Positions 25,735 through 34,649 of a stretch of 64,000 nucleotides of DNA are shown in pieces. The notes under the pieces are model-generated. The model was not told where the DNA came from. It saw nothing but the letters and a program-made list of their open reading frames with translations, and searched no databases. How positions within the stretch are numbered: position 1 is the stretch's first letter; each line of letters opens with the position of its first letter. Position numbers and translations under genes: made by a program. The stretch is from a bacterium (GTDB lineage: Bacteria; Vulcanimicrobiota; Xenobia; Xenobiales; JADMJV01): contig JADMJV010000096.1 of the NCBI GenBank assembly GCA_018780265.1, positions 8,247 through 72,246 on the forward strand, written 5' to 3'.

Positions 25735-27346
25735 GCCCGCCCCAATTCCCTATCGCAGCCCCTGGACGCCGCTGCGTAATCCGCTTTTTCGCGCCCTTTG
25801 GATAGCCACGCTGGTGTCAAATCTGGGCACCTGGGTCCACGAAGTGGCCTGCGGTTGGATGATGACCGACCTGATGCCCAACAATCCATGGATGAGTTCT
25901 TTGGTGCAGGTTTCCACCACCACTCCCATGTTTTTGCTGGCCCTGCCAGCCGGCGCCATTGCCGACGTGGTCGACCGGCGGCGGTATTTGCTGATGACCC
26001 AGAGTTGGATGATGCTGACCGCTCTACTAATGACCGTCCTGGCCTTTCAGGGGCGCCTGGGAGCCAACGGACTGCTGGCCGGCACCGCCATCCTTGGCAT
26101 CGGCACCGCCCTGAACTCTCCGGCCTGGCACTCGGTCCTGCCCACTGTGGTGAGTCGCCACAATCTGGCGGCGGCCGTCAACCTGAATGGACTGGCCATC
26201 AGTCTGGCCCGAGCTATGGGCCCGGGGCTGGCCGGTATCCTGCTCATTTACATGAGCCCCGCCTGGGGCTTTGCCCTCAATACCATCTCGTACGCGGGGG
26301 TGATGCTGGTGCTATGGCGCTGGCGACCCAAGCAACGGCGGGTGCGGGTGCGTGCCGAGCGTTTTTTGGGGGCCGTTCGGGTGGGCCTGCAGCATGTTCG
26401 CCACAATCGGCGCATGCGCAATGTGCTGCTGCGGGTCTCGCTGTTTGTCTTTGGCAGCAGTGCCCTGTGGTCTTTGCTGCCCCTGCTAGTGCGATCTGAA
26501 TACAAGTTGCAGGCAGACGCCTACGGATCGATGATCGGACTGTTTGGGGTCGGCGCAGCCGTCTCCAGCACGGCCTGGCTGCCGCGAATTCGCCGAAGCT
26601 TTAGCGTCAATCAGATGATCGATGGGCACTGGTTGGGTTTCGCCTTGATCATGGTGGGGTTGAGTCAGTCGCGCTGGACCTGGCTACCCTTTGTGTTGAT
26701 GTATCTGGGGGGGTGCTGCTGGATAGGCATTCTGTCCAATCTGCATTTTTCCGTGCAATCGGTGGCCCCGGCCTGGGTGCGGGCCCGAGCCATGTCGGTG
26801 TATCTGCTCTGCTATTTCGCAGCGGCCGCCTCGGGCAGCGCCAGCTGGGGCCGACTGGCCGAGATCTACGGCTTGCGCCCCTGTATGCTGTGGGCCGGCG
26901 CGATGTTAGGCCTGAGTTGCATGTCTAGCCTGTTAGCGCCGGTCAAATCCGGGGAAGACCTTAACCTGCAGCCCTCCCATCACTGGCCTGACCCCGAAGT
27001 GAAATTACCCATCGAACCCGACCAGGGTCCTGTGCTGATCACCGTGGAATACCAGATTCCCGAAGAGAACGGAGAGGAATTTCGCAAACGGATGATTCCC
27101 GTCAAGCAGCAAAGGTTGCAAAACGGAGTGCTGCGCTGGGGTCTGTTTGTGGATATCGAAGAACCGACCCTCTACCGGGAAGTGTATCTGGAAGAGTCCT
27201 GGGAAGCTCACTTACGTCAGCATGAGCGGGTGACCGCTCATGAGCAACAAGTTGCCGAGTATGCGTACAGTCTGCACCTGGGGCCGGCGATGCCTAAAGT
27301 TCACCACCTGCTTCTTTGCGACGATGTTGAGGGGGTCCCGCTTTGA
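25718..27346 (+). CDS. MFS exporter (MFS_3/EntS-like) with C-terminal ABM-like domain
   Basis: The protein has 542 residues. The first about 410 have 11-12 hydrophobic helices and MFS_3-type signatures (PLFRALWIATLVSNLGTWV, DVVDRRRYLL, ALNSPAWHSVLP). The last about 110 residues are soluble and begin LITVEYQIPEENGEEFRKRM, like the antibiotic-biosynthesis-monooxygenase (ferredoxin-like) domain that this MFS branch often carries. An efflux role is likely. The ATG at 25718 starts the family alignment and lies within the end of the upstream gene. Confidence 0.83.
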   Translation: MEAKDKPAPIPYRSPWTPLRNPLFRALWIATLVSNLGTWVHEVACGWMMTDLMPNNPWMSSLVQVSTTTPMFLLALPAGAIADVVDRRRYLLMTQSWMMLTALLMTVLAFQGRLGANGLLAGTAILGIGTALNSPAWHSVLPTVVSRHNLAAAVNLNGLAISLARAMGPGLAGILLIYMSPAWGFALNTISYAGVMLVLWRWRPKQRRVRVRAERFLGAVRVGLQHVRHNRRMRNVLLRVSLFVFGSSALWSLLPLLVRSEYKLQADAYGSMIGLFGVGAAVSSTAWLPRIRRSFSVNQMIDGHWLGFALIMVGLSQSRWTWLPFVLMYLGGCCWIGILSNLHFSVQSVAPAWVRARAMSVYLLCYFAAAASGSASWGRLAEIYGLRPCMLWAGAMLGLSCMSSLLAPVKSGEDLNLQPSHHWPDPEVKLPIEPDQGPVLITVEYQIPEENGEEFRKRMIPVKQQRLQNGVLRWGLFVDIEEPTLYREVYLEESWEAHLRQHERVTAHEQQVAEYAYSLHLGPAMPKVHHLLLCDDVEGVPL

Positions 27347-28188
27347 CTGACCATTTTATACCGTATTTGAGCGACAATCCGTTTCGATTATTGGGCCTTC
27401 CCTCGGCCACCCCGCAAAAGGATCTGGTCTACGCCTGCAAAAAAATCCGTGACCGTCTGCGCAAAGGTCAGCGGCACGACGTGGCAATGGCCCGACAGTG
27501 GGGCGAGGAAGAGCTGGAGAAAGTCCCAGAAATTGTGCAAAAGATGGGCGAAGACCCGATTTTACGCAGTATTTACAGGCTGTTCTGGCCACTCGACCTC
27601 GAGTGCCTGACGGGCCTGCCCAAACCCGACGAGTATGACGGTCGCCATCCTGCCCAGATCGATTTTCTGAGCATGTTCTTTTTTACTCAATCTGCGCCGG
27701 ACGCCACCTTAATCGGCCTCATGCCGCGGCGCTGGAAGGCTTTTCGCGAGGAAGCCTCAAGTCGCATCCGGCTGCGTCGACTGCTGCACCAGGAGGAAGG
27801 CTGCGGACCCCAGGCGGCCGACGAGATGCTAAACCAGGTTTGGCGTCAGGCTCCTGACAATATCGTAGCCGGAGACTTGCGGTGGGCCCGCGACATGTGG
27901 GACGCCAAGAACTTTGAGCGAGCCAGCGCCCAGATTCTGGCGGTGCTCAAGACATGGAATCCTCCGGCTCGTGCGCTGGACTGGTTTGTCGATGAAGCCG
28001 ATCGCCTGGCCCTGAGCTTGAAACCGCAATACGTGGCTCGCCTACAACTCCTGGCCAATGCTTTGTGCGGAACCGTCAGTGAAGCGATTGGCAACGATTG
28101 GGCCGACTCGATCAAGGATTTCGAAAAACGCCGACCCAGGCCGGTTCAACTCAATCCTGGCCTGGACAATTTTAGCCAGCCCGATTAG
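27343..28188 (+). CDS. J-domain-like protein lacking HPD
   Basis: The protein has 281 residues and starts at TTG overlapping the MFS stop. The N-terminus, NPFRLLGLPSATPQKDLVYACKKI, is the start of a DnaJ-type helix I/II, but the HPD tripeptide is absent (RDRLRKGQRHDV follows). Similar degenerate J-like openings occur in Firmicutes proteins with long helical tails. The rest is helical, TPR-like in parts (KNFERASAQILAVLKTW). It is probably a scaffold rather than an active Hsp70 co-chaperone. It converges with the B-lectin gene by 4 bases. Confidence 0.68.
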   Translation: MTDHFIPYLSDNPFRLLGLPSATPQKDLVYACKKIRDRLRKGQRHDVAMARQWGEEELEKVPEIVQKMGEDPILRSIYRLFWPLDLECLTGLPKPDEYDGRHPAQIDFLSMFFFTQSAPDATLIGLMPRRWKAFREEASSRIRLRRLLHQEEGCGPQAADEMLNQVWRQAPDNIVAGDLRWARDMWDAKNFERASAQILAVLKTWNPPARALDWFVDEADRLALSLKPQYVARLQLLANALCGTVSEAIGNDWADSIKDFEKRRPRPVQLNPGLDNFSQPD

Positions 28189-29066
28189 GGCTGCTGCCTG
28201 ACGGTATTGGTCGCCCAGTCCACCGTCAATCCGTTGCCGTCCTGCCGATAAATGACCAGGTTGCCGTCGTCTTGCATCTGCAAAAAGCAATGGGAGAAAT
28301 AGCTGGCGGCACCCGCTTCCCAAACGATCTGGCCAGATGGCCCCATCACGCGCAGGACTCCGTCGGAACCAAGCCGCATGGCGGCCGCTCCACGACCCTG
28401 AGTATTGGAATTCCAGAGCGGTTGAAAGGGGATCGCGGAAATGTTGTAGACGACAAGGTTGCCGTCGTGCTGAAAGCAGCAGGCAAACACGCCGTTGGAG
28501 GAGCGCAGCCAGGAGTCGGTGACCACATTTACGCCCGCAAAAACTCGGTCTTTGGCCGCGTAGAGTTCGGGAATATTGGGACGTGCTGGCTCGACAGGGG
28601 CAATCGGTTTCGACGGCGGGGCATAAGGAGGCGGCTGAGGAGTGACCACGGGCAGGGGTTGGCTGGCCATCTGCGCCCAGGTCTGGGCCATCTGATCGAC
28701 CTGAGCGAGTTTGGCCCCCGTCACCCGCGGCCAGCAGTAAAGGCTGCGCACCGGAGCCCGCTTGACAGAGTCCAACTGGACTAAACAGACAGCGGGCAAC
28801 TGTTGCGGCGTGACGTCCAATACCTGACGAGCAAAGCTCGCTTCACGAGGGCGGTCGAAATGCATGGTGGCAACCTGCAACTCGATTAAGCCCGGAGTGG
28901 TTCGCAGGGCCTGGACGCGCTGCACAAGAGCACGCTCGTCAGCATCCGGTCGAGCGGCCGAACGACCGATCACCAACAGCATCAACTGCTGCGGTGGGAT
29001 GGACTGAGAAAAGGCCGAGATGGATGCGACAAAGAGCAACCACAGTCCTAAACGTTTCACCTTCAT
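28185..29066 (-). CDS. exported B-lectin domain protein
   Basis: The protein has 293 residues with signal peptide LGLWLLFVASISAFS. Residues 22-130 look like a DUF4174- or thioredoxin-like alpha/beta domain (LMLLVIGRSAARPDADERAL). A Pro-rich linker (PQPPPYAPPSKPIAPVEP) leads to a bulb-type mannose-binding lectin domain, with the QxDxNxVxY motif as QHDGNLVVY and QDDGNLVIY. Sugar binding outside the cytoplasm is likely. It lies 26 bases downstream of the pectate-lyase-fold gene and is probably co-transcribed with it. Confidence 0.8.
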   Translation of the reverse strand: MKVKRLGLWLLFVASISAFSQSIPPQQLMLLVIGRSAARPDADERALVQRVQALRTTPGLIELQVATMHFDRPREASFARQVLDVTPQQLPAVCLVQLDSVKRAPVRSLYCWPRVTGAKLAQVDQMAQTWAQMASQPLPVVTPQPPPYAPPSKPIAPVEPARPNIPELYAAKDRVFAGVNVVTDSWLRSSNGVFACCFQHDGNLVVYNISAIPFQPLWNSNTQGRGAAAMRLGSDGVLRVMGPSGQIVWEAGAASYFSHCFLQMQDDGNLVIYRQDGNGLTVDWATNTVRQQP

Positions 29067-29092
29067 GATGTTCTCACCCGGCTGGTGTTCCC

Positions 29093-30337
29093 CTAGCGGC
29101 TGAGGTTGTCGCGCTCGATGAGGCCGCTTGGGGACATGCTGCTTTCGACCTTAACAGGGCCGGTCACGAAATTCTCGCTAAAGATGCAGCGCTGCACCTG
29201 GGGCGCCAGGCGAGCCTGTACTCCCGGGGCACAAAAGGTGCACCCGCGCACCATCAGGTGGCCACCCCACACATCCAGGGCCGGCTGGGAGGGATCCCAT
29301 TCCTGAAAATTGCAGTCGCCAAAGGTAACCGTTCCCGTGCCTTCGATGGCAGCCACCCGATGACAGGGACCCCAAAAAGAGCAGTTGACCAGTTTGACCA
29401 GCCCGCTGTTGCCGGGGCCAACCCGCAGGCCCGCCGGGTCGGGCCCGTGCATGGCCACAAACTGGCCGTTGCTGATGAGCAACCCGAGCGGGGCGCACTG
29501 GTCGACCTGGACGCCGGTATGACAATCGTCAGCCCCAATGCCAACAAAACTGCCGTTGCAGAAGCCCTTGGGGGTCTCGACAAAGCGGTAGCCGATAGCA
29601 TATCCGAAGCAAAAGGTGTTGAGTACCGAGTGCCAGTCGGTCCGCCCGAAGACAAAGCCCACACCGTTGGCGCGCTGCCATTGATAAATGGGCGTATTGA
29701 AGCTCCACCAGGGGTTCCAATGCACATTCTCGATGCGGCCCACATCATAGACCTCGTCGACCATCAAGCCGATACTCAGAGGTTGCCCATGGACGTTGCG
29801 AATGATGGCTCGTTGATTTTTGCTGGCGTCGATGCCCTGAAATGGATTGAGCAACTCGACATCGAGCAAGGCGGGATTGTTGCCCCGCATGGCAAGGCAG
29901 TAGGGATAGGGTATTGGCACCGGCGCGCCGGGCAACTGCTCGGGGTAGTAAATGGAAAACCCTTGCAAGGTCGAGTTCTCGCCGATCATCAGGAAGGGAG
30001 CACCTTGCGGCTGCCCTTTGCCCCCCATCACCTCCAGTACGCTTCCCCGACTGGGCAAAGCCCCCCCCCTCTCAAAAGAGTGCGACGGGGCATAGGTGTA
30101 GGCGCCAATCAGGCTGACATAGGGCGGAATGGTCAAGGCGCCAGCAAACCGGAAACGACCTGACGGAACCTCTACCTTGCCACCACCAGCCCTGGCGGCT
30201 TCATCCATAGCTTTCTGGAAGGCCGCGGTGTTGTCGGGCAAATTTGGACTGGCGCCAAAGGTGACCACATTGACCGGGGCGGGCGCTGCCCAGCAAGCCA
30301 CTGTAAGGGCGACCAGAAGAAAAAGAATCATGCGCAT
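29093..30337 (-). CDS. exported pectate-lyase-superfamily (parallel beta-helix) protein
   Basis: The protein has 414 residues with signal peptide MILFLLVALTVACWA. The mature start VNVVTFGASPNLPDNTAAFQ is the Pectate_lyase_3/GH28-type opening (xxFGAxgdgxtDdtxAfq), and GGGKVEVPSGRFRF matches the next coil. The remainder has short turns typical of a beta-helix. It may bind or cut a polysaccharide; catalytic residues are not clear by eye. It forms a carbohydrate-themed pair with the B-lectin gene and is divergent from rpoB. Confidence 0.82.
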   Translation of the reverse strand: MRMILFLLVALTVACWAAPAPVNVVTFGASPNLPDNTAAFQKAMDEAARAGGGKVEVPSGRFRFAGALTIPPYVSLIGAYTYAPSHSFERGGALPSRGSVLEVMGGKGQPQGAPFLMIGENSTLQGFSIYYPEQLPGAPVPIPYPYCLAMRGNNPALLDVELLNPFQGIDASKNQRAIIRNVHGQPLSIGLMVDEVYDVGRIENVHWNPWWSFNTPIYQWQRANGVGFVFGRTDWHSVLNTFCFGYAIGYRFVETPKGFCNGSFVGIGADDCHTGVQVDQCAPLGLLISNGQFVAMHGPDPAGLRVGPGNSGLVKLVNCSFWGPCHRVAAIEGTGTVTFGDCNFQEWDPSQPALDVWGGHLMVRGCTFCAPGVQARLAPQVQRCIFSENFVTGPVKVESSMSPSGLIERDNLSR

Positions 30338-30399
30338 GCCGCCCGGCCTTCCCGCCCTGCGTCACAGGGCCTGCCAGAAGCGATTTGAGAAACACCCTA

Positions 30400-30428
30400 T
30401 TGACAAGAAGGATTGTTTCGAGTATCAT
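30400..30428 (+). promoter_or_regulatory. rpoBC promoter, TTGACA-17-TATCAT
   Basis: TTGACA (30400-30405) and TATCAT (30423-30428) are separated by exactly 17 bases, 183 bases upstream of rpoB. The leader between holds a small hairpin CCCGG-TCTA-CCGGG (30560-30573). This is the strongest sigma70-type match in the intergenic region. Confidence 0.82.
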
Positions 30429-30610
30429 TCGCAACTAGCTTTTAGACCTGCCTGTGAATATCATATTTAACCTCAACAAATAAAAGGAAAAGCGAGACAG
30501 ACCCGCAGTCTATCTTGCTTTTTGTGTTTAAATTGGTCCACAGGTGGGAACGAAGCAGTCCCGGTCTACCGGGCAACGCGGAACACGCAGGAAGTTAGAG
30601 GAGAAACCCG

Positions 30611-33600
30611 ATGTCCATTCTCCGCAATATAGATCCCGACAACGGGCGGTTGTCATTCGGAAAGATCCCCAAAATATTGGATCTTCCCTACCTCATCGAG
30701 CTGCAACGCACCTCGTACGAGAACTTTCTCAAGGAGGGGATTCGCGAGACGTTCGCTGACATATCCCCCATCGAAGACTTCACCGGAAACCTGGTGCTGG
30801 AATTCCTTGACTATCAGTTAGATCCACCCACCTACACCACTGAGGAGTGTCGCGATCGCGACGCCACTTACGCTCGCCCTCTTAAAGTGCGCGTGCGCCT
30901 GATTACCAAAGAGGGCGGCGACATCAAAGAGGTCAAAGAGCAAGACATCTTCATGGGTGACTTCCCCTGTATGACCGAGCGAGGCACCTTTGTGATCAAC
31001 GGCGCCGAGCGCGTCATTGTAAGCCAACTGGTGCGTTCGCCTGGAATTTACTTTACGCAGCATATGGAGCTCAACCAAAAGCGAACTTTCGCCTGCACCG
31101 TCATTCCCAACCGTGGCGCCTGGCTGGAGTTCGTGGCTGATGCCAGCGACATCATCAATGTCAGCATCGACAAAGCACGTAAAGTGCCGGCGACGGTGTT
31201 GTTGCGGGCCGTAGGTTTCGGTACTGACGACGAGATTCGCGCTCTCTTTAACCACGATCCGCTCATTGAGCCGACTCTGGAAAAAGACGCCTTCTCCTCG
31301 ACCGAAGAGGCCTTGATCGAGATCTACCGCAAGCAGCGCCCCGGCGATCCGCCTTCGGTAGACAGCGCCCAACAGTTGCTGCAGAACCTGTTCTTCTCGC
31401 CCAAGCGCTACAATCTGGCGCTGGTCGGTCGCTACAAGTTGTCACGCAAACTGGGGCAGATGATTACCTGCCAAAACACCGGCGTGTTGGTGCGTCCGGG
31501 CACCCTGGAAGACCCGGATAGCGGCGCTACCATCAACTACAACCAGACGCTCATTCGGGAGGATCTGGTGGCTGTGGTTCGCTACATGCTGGCCTTGATG
31601 CGACGGGAGCAAAACGAGCGTCCTCCCGAAGGCGGTATCTCCGAAGGCGGCCTGCCGGTCACTAACGACCGGGGTATCTTCTGGCTGGAGCCGACTGCGG
31701 AAACGCAGTACCGGACCACTGTGCGCGTAGACGACATTGACCATCTGGGCAATCGCCGCATTCGCGCCGTAGGCGAGTTGTTGATGAATCAGTTCCGCGT
31801 AGGCTTATTGCGCCTGGAGCGGGTGGTTCGCGAGCGTATGACAGTTCAGGATCTTGAGACGGTGACCCCTCAGGCCCTGATCAATATCCGCCCTGTGGTG
31901 GCGGCCATCAAGGAGTTCTTCGGATCCAGTCAACTGTCTCAGTTTATGGACCAGACCAACTCGCTGGCTGAATTGACCCACAAGCGTCGACTCTCGGCGC
32001 TTGGACCGGGCGGTCTTTCGCGTGAGCGCGCGGGCTTCGAAGTCCGCGATGTGCACTACAGCCACTACGGCCGCGTCTGTCCGATTGAGACCCCTGAAGG
32101 TCCCAACATCGGTCTGATCGGCTCGCTGGCCAGCTACGCTCGCGTCAATCACTTCGGCTTTATGGAGACCCCATACCGACGAGTGATCTGCCGCGCCAAT
32201 CATGACGTAAAGCACGAGGGCAAGGTGATTTACAAGCAGGGCGACATCGTCCCCCGCCGCAAACGCCACGCCCTGATCTTGGAAGGCGCTACCGTTTCCG
32301 TAACGGTGCAGGTGACCGACCAGATCGACTACCTCTCGGCAGACGAAGAAGACGAACACACGATCTGTCAGGCCAACACCCGACTGAACGAGAAGTTCCA
32401 GGTCACTGAGGAGCGCGTGGTCGCTCGTGCCAAACACGAGACCCAAATCGTGGCTCGCGAAGACGTGGACTACATGGACATCAGTCCTCAACAAATCGTC
32501 TCGATCGCTACCGCGCTGATCCCCTTCCTGGAGCACGACGACGCCAACCGCGCCTTGATGGGCGCGAACATGCAACGTCAGGCTGTGCCCCTGATTCGCC
32601 CCGATGCCCCGTTGGTGGGTACCGGTGTGGAATACAGGGCTGCCAAGGACTCGGGCGCCCTGGTGGTTTCGGCTCACACCGGCGAAGCCGTCTCGGTCAA
32701 CGCCAACGAGGTCAAGATCAAAGACGAGCATGGCGTAGTCCACACTTACTCACTGCTCAAGTTCAAGCGTTCTAACGCGGGAACTTGTATCAACCAGCGC
32801 CCCGCTGTCAAGGTGGGCGACTGGATCAAGGCAGGCGACGTGATCGGTGACGGTCAATCCTCGGTCAACGGCGAGTTGGCCTTGGGGCGCAACGTGCTGG
32901 TGGCCTTCATGCCCTTCCACGGATACAACTACGAAGACGCCATCCTGCTCTCTGAAGAGATGGTCACGGATGACATCTTCACTTCCATTCACATTGAAGA
33001 ATACGAGTGCGAAGCTCGCGACACCAAGCTAGGTGCCGAAGAGATCACGCGCGACATTCCCAATGTGGGCGAAGAGGCCCTCAAAGACCTCGATGAGCGC
33101 GGCATCGTGCGCATCGGAGCCGAGGTCCGCACGGAAGACATCCTGGTCGGCAAAGTCACGCCCAAGGGCGAAACCGAGCTGACCGCCGAGGAGCGTCTCT
33201 TGCGAGCCATCTTCGGCGAAAAGGCCCGCGACGTTCGCGACACCTCGCTGAAAGTGCCGCACGGCGAAAAAGGCAAGGTGATCGACGTCAAGGTGTTCTC
33301 TCGCGAGACCACCGACGAGCTTTCACCGGGCGTCAACCAGTTAGTGCGTGTCTATGTGGCTCAAAAGCGCAAAATCATGCAGGGCGACAAAATGGCCGGC
33401 CGTCACGGCAACAAGGGTGTTATCTCCAAGATCCTCCCGATCGAGGACATGCCCTACCTGCCCGACGGCACACCGGTTCAAATTGTGCTCAATCCGCTGG
33501 GCGTACCCTCGCGTATGAACATCGGTCAGATTCTGGAGACCATCCTGGGGGAGGCGGCCGCCTTCCTGATCGACATTGAGGGGCAGCGCATGCGCACGAT

Positions 33601-34552
33601 GACTCCGGTCTTCGATGCCGCTCTCGAAGAGGAGATCTTCAGCCTGATCCGCCTGGTCAATCTGCAAAAGAGCCTGGCCCTGATGGGTCATGAGTTCACC
33701 ACTCAGGAGATGGACCAGATCTTGTCCAAAGAGCCGCTCCATCAAAAACTGTGTCGCTTTATCAACAGCGGTCCCGAAGGGGTGCTTGTCACCACCGAAG
33801 AGGCCGATGAGATGGTCAAAGCCGGTCCTGTCAGCAAGTTGCTCGATCGGGCCACGGCCTTCCTGGGTACACGCACCTACGACAAGGCTGCCCTCCAGGA
33901 AGCATGCACGACTCATAGCCCCCACGAAAGACTGGAGCGCATCTATAAAGATCGCCCCATCCCCGTGGGTAAGGGCGAAATCGACAAACTGGTGAAGTAC
34001 ATTGATGACTATTATCTGGTTCCCCAGGACGGCAAAAGTGCAGTCCTCGACGGTCGCACCGGCGAGGCCTTCGATTGCCGAGTGACTGTAGGCCAGATCT
34101 ACATTCTCAAACTGGCTCACCTGGTCGATGATAAAATTCACGCCCGCTCGACCGGACCCTACTCGCTCATCACCCAGCAACCGCTGGGAGGCAAAGCGCA
34201 GTTTGGCGGTCAACGCTTCGGCGAGATGGAAGTATGGGCCCTGGAGGCGTATGGCGCTGCCTACACGCTGCAGGAACTGCTCACCGTCAAGTCCGACGAT
34301 GTCATCGGCCGTGTCAAAACCTATGAGGCCATTGTCAAAGGCGAGAATGTGCTGGAGCCGGGTGTGCCCGAGTCCTTCAAAGTGCTGATCAAAGAACTGC
34401 AGAGCCTGTGTCTCGATGTCAAGGTGAAGTCGTTTGATAAAACCGGCACTTTGCGTGAAGTGGAAATCAAGTCGGTCGAAGAGTCCGATGTCAAGTCCAC
34501 AGCCCGCGAGTTGGGCCTCGACCTCTCCCAGGAAGCGCTCAGCAGCCTGTAA
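30611..34552 (+). CDS. rpoB: RNA polymerase beta subunit
   Basis: The protein has 1313 residues. The rifampicin-pocket segment SSQLSQFMDQTNSLAELTHK (about residues 438-457) is followed by RRLSALGPGG and RVCPIETPEGPNIGL. The C-terminal GGKAQFGGQRFGEMEVWAL is universal. No large lineage insert as in Proteobacteria is seen. The start ATG is 8 bases after GAGGAGAAA. It is the first gene of its operon; rplK-A-J-L are not upstream, which is unusual. rpoC follows after 97 bases with two hairpins. Confidence 0.98.
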   Translation: MSILRNIDPDNGRLSFGKIPKILDLPYLIELQRTSYENFLKEGIRETFADISPIEDFTGNLVLEFLDYQLDPPTYTTEECRDRDATYARPLKVRVRLITKEGGDIKEVKEQDIFMGDFPCMTERGTFVINGAERVIVSQLVRSPGIYFTQHMELNQKRTFACTVIPNRGAWLEFVADASDIINVSIDKARKVPATVLLRAVGFGTDDEIRALFNHDPLIEPTLEKDAFSSTEEALIEIYRKQRPGDPPSVDSAQQLLQNLFFSPKRYNLALVGRYKLSRKLGQMITCQNTGVLVRPGTLEDPDSGATINYNQTLIREDLVAVVRYMLALMRREQNERPPEGGISEGGLPVTNDRGIFWLEPTAETQYRTTVRVDDIDHLGNRRIRAVGELLMNQFRVGLLRLERVVRERMTVQDLETVTPQALINIRPVVAAIKEFFGSSQLSQFMDQTNSLAELTHKRRLSALGPGGLSRERAGFEVRDVHYSHYGRVCPIETPEGPNIGLIGSLASYARVNHFGFMETPYRRVICRANHDVKHEGKVIYKQGDIVPRRKRHALILEGATVSVTVQVTDQIDYLSADEEDEHTICQANTRLNEKFQVTEERVVARAKHETQIVAREDVDYMDISPQQIVSIATALIPFLEHDDANRALMGANMQRQAVPLIRPDAPLVGTGVEYRAAKDSGALVVSAHTGEAVSVNANEVKIKDEHGVVHTYSLLKFKRSNAGTCINQRPAVKVGDWIKAGDVIGDGQSSVNGELALGRNVLVAFMPFHGYNYEDAILLSEEMVTDDIFTSIHIEEYECEARDTKLGAEEITRDIPNVGEEALKDLDERGIVRIGAEVRTEDILVGKVTPKGETELTAEERLLRAIFGEKARDVRDTSLKVPHGEKGKVIDVKVFSRETTDELSPGVNQLVRVYVAQKRKIMQGDKMAGRHGNKGVISKILPIEDMPYLPDGTPVQIVLNPLGVPSRMNIGQILETILGEAAAFLIDIEGQRMRTMTPVFDAALEEEIFSLIRLVNLQKSLALMGHEFTTQEMDQILSKEPLHQKLCRFINSGPEGVLVTTEEADEMVKAGPVSKLLDRATAFLGTRTYDKAALQEACTTHSPHERLERIYKDRPIPVGKGEIDKLVKYIDDYYLVPQDGKSAVLDGRTGEAFDCRVTVGQIYILKLAHLVDDKIHARSTGPYSLITQQPLGGKAQFGGQRFGEMEVWALEAYGAAYTLQELLTVKSDDVIGRVKTYEAIVKGENVLEPGVPESFKVLIKELQSLCLDVKVKSFDKTGTLREVEIKSVEESDVKSTARELGLDLSQEALSSL

Positions 34553-34560
34553 ACCCCGCT

Positions 34561-34625
34561 GGTCGGCGAGGCTCTTGAGCCTCGTTGGCCGGCCCAGGGA
34601 TTCTCGGGTCAAGTCCCGAGAGTCC
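34561..34625 (+). promoter_or_regulatory. two tandem hairpins between rpoB and rpoC
   Basis: The first stem, 34561-34590, has 14 pairs including G-T pairs around CTCTTGAG. The second, 34598-34625, has 11 pairs around TCAAG. Neither is followed by a U-run, so transcription should read through. They could be processing sites or stabilise the rpoC mRNA. Confidence 0.6.
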
Positions 34626-34649
34626 CACTAGTTGGAGGTAGTTTTTCCG

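Noticed and set aside
31920..32010. Substitutions in the rpoB rifampicin pocket (QTNS instead of QNNP).
   Set aside because: These sites vary naturally among phyla; the key Asp, His and Ser positions are wild type.
33341..34612. Minus-strand frame of over 400 codons opposite rpoB.
   Set aside because: Antisense shadow of rpoB; composition bias explains it.
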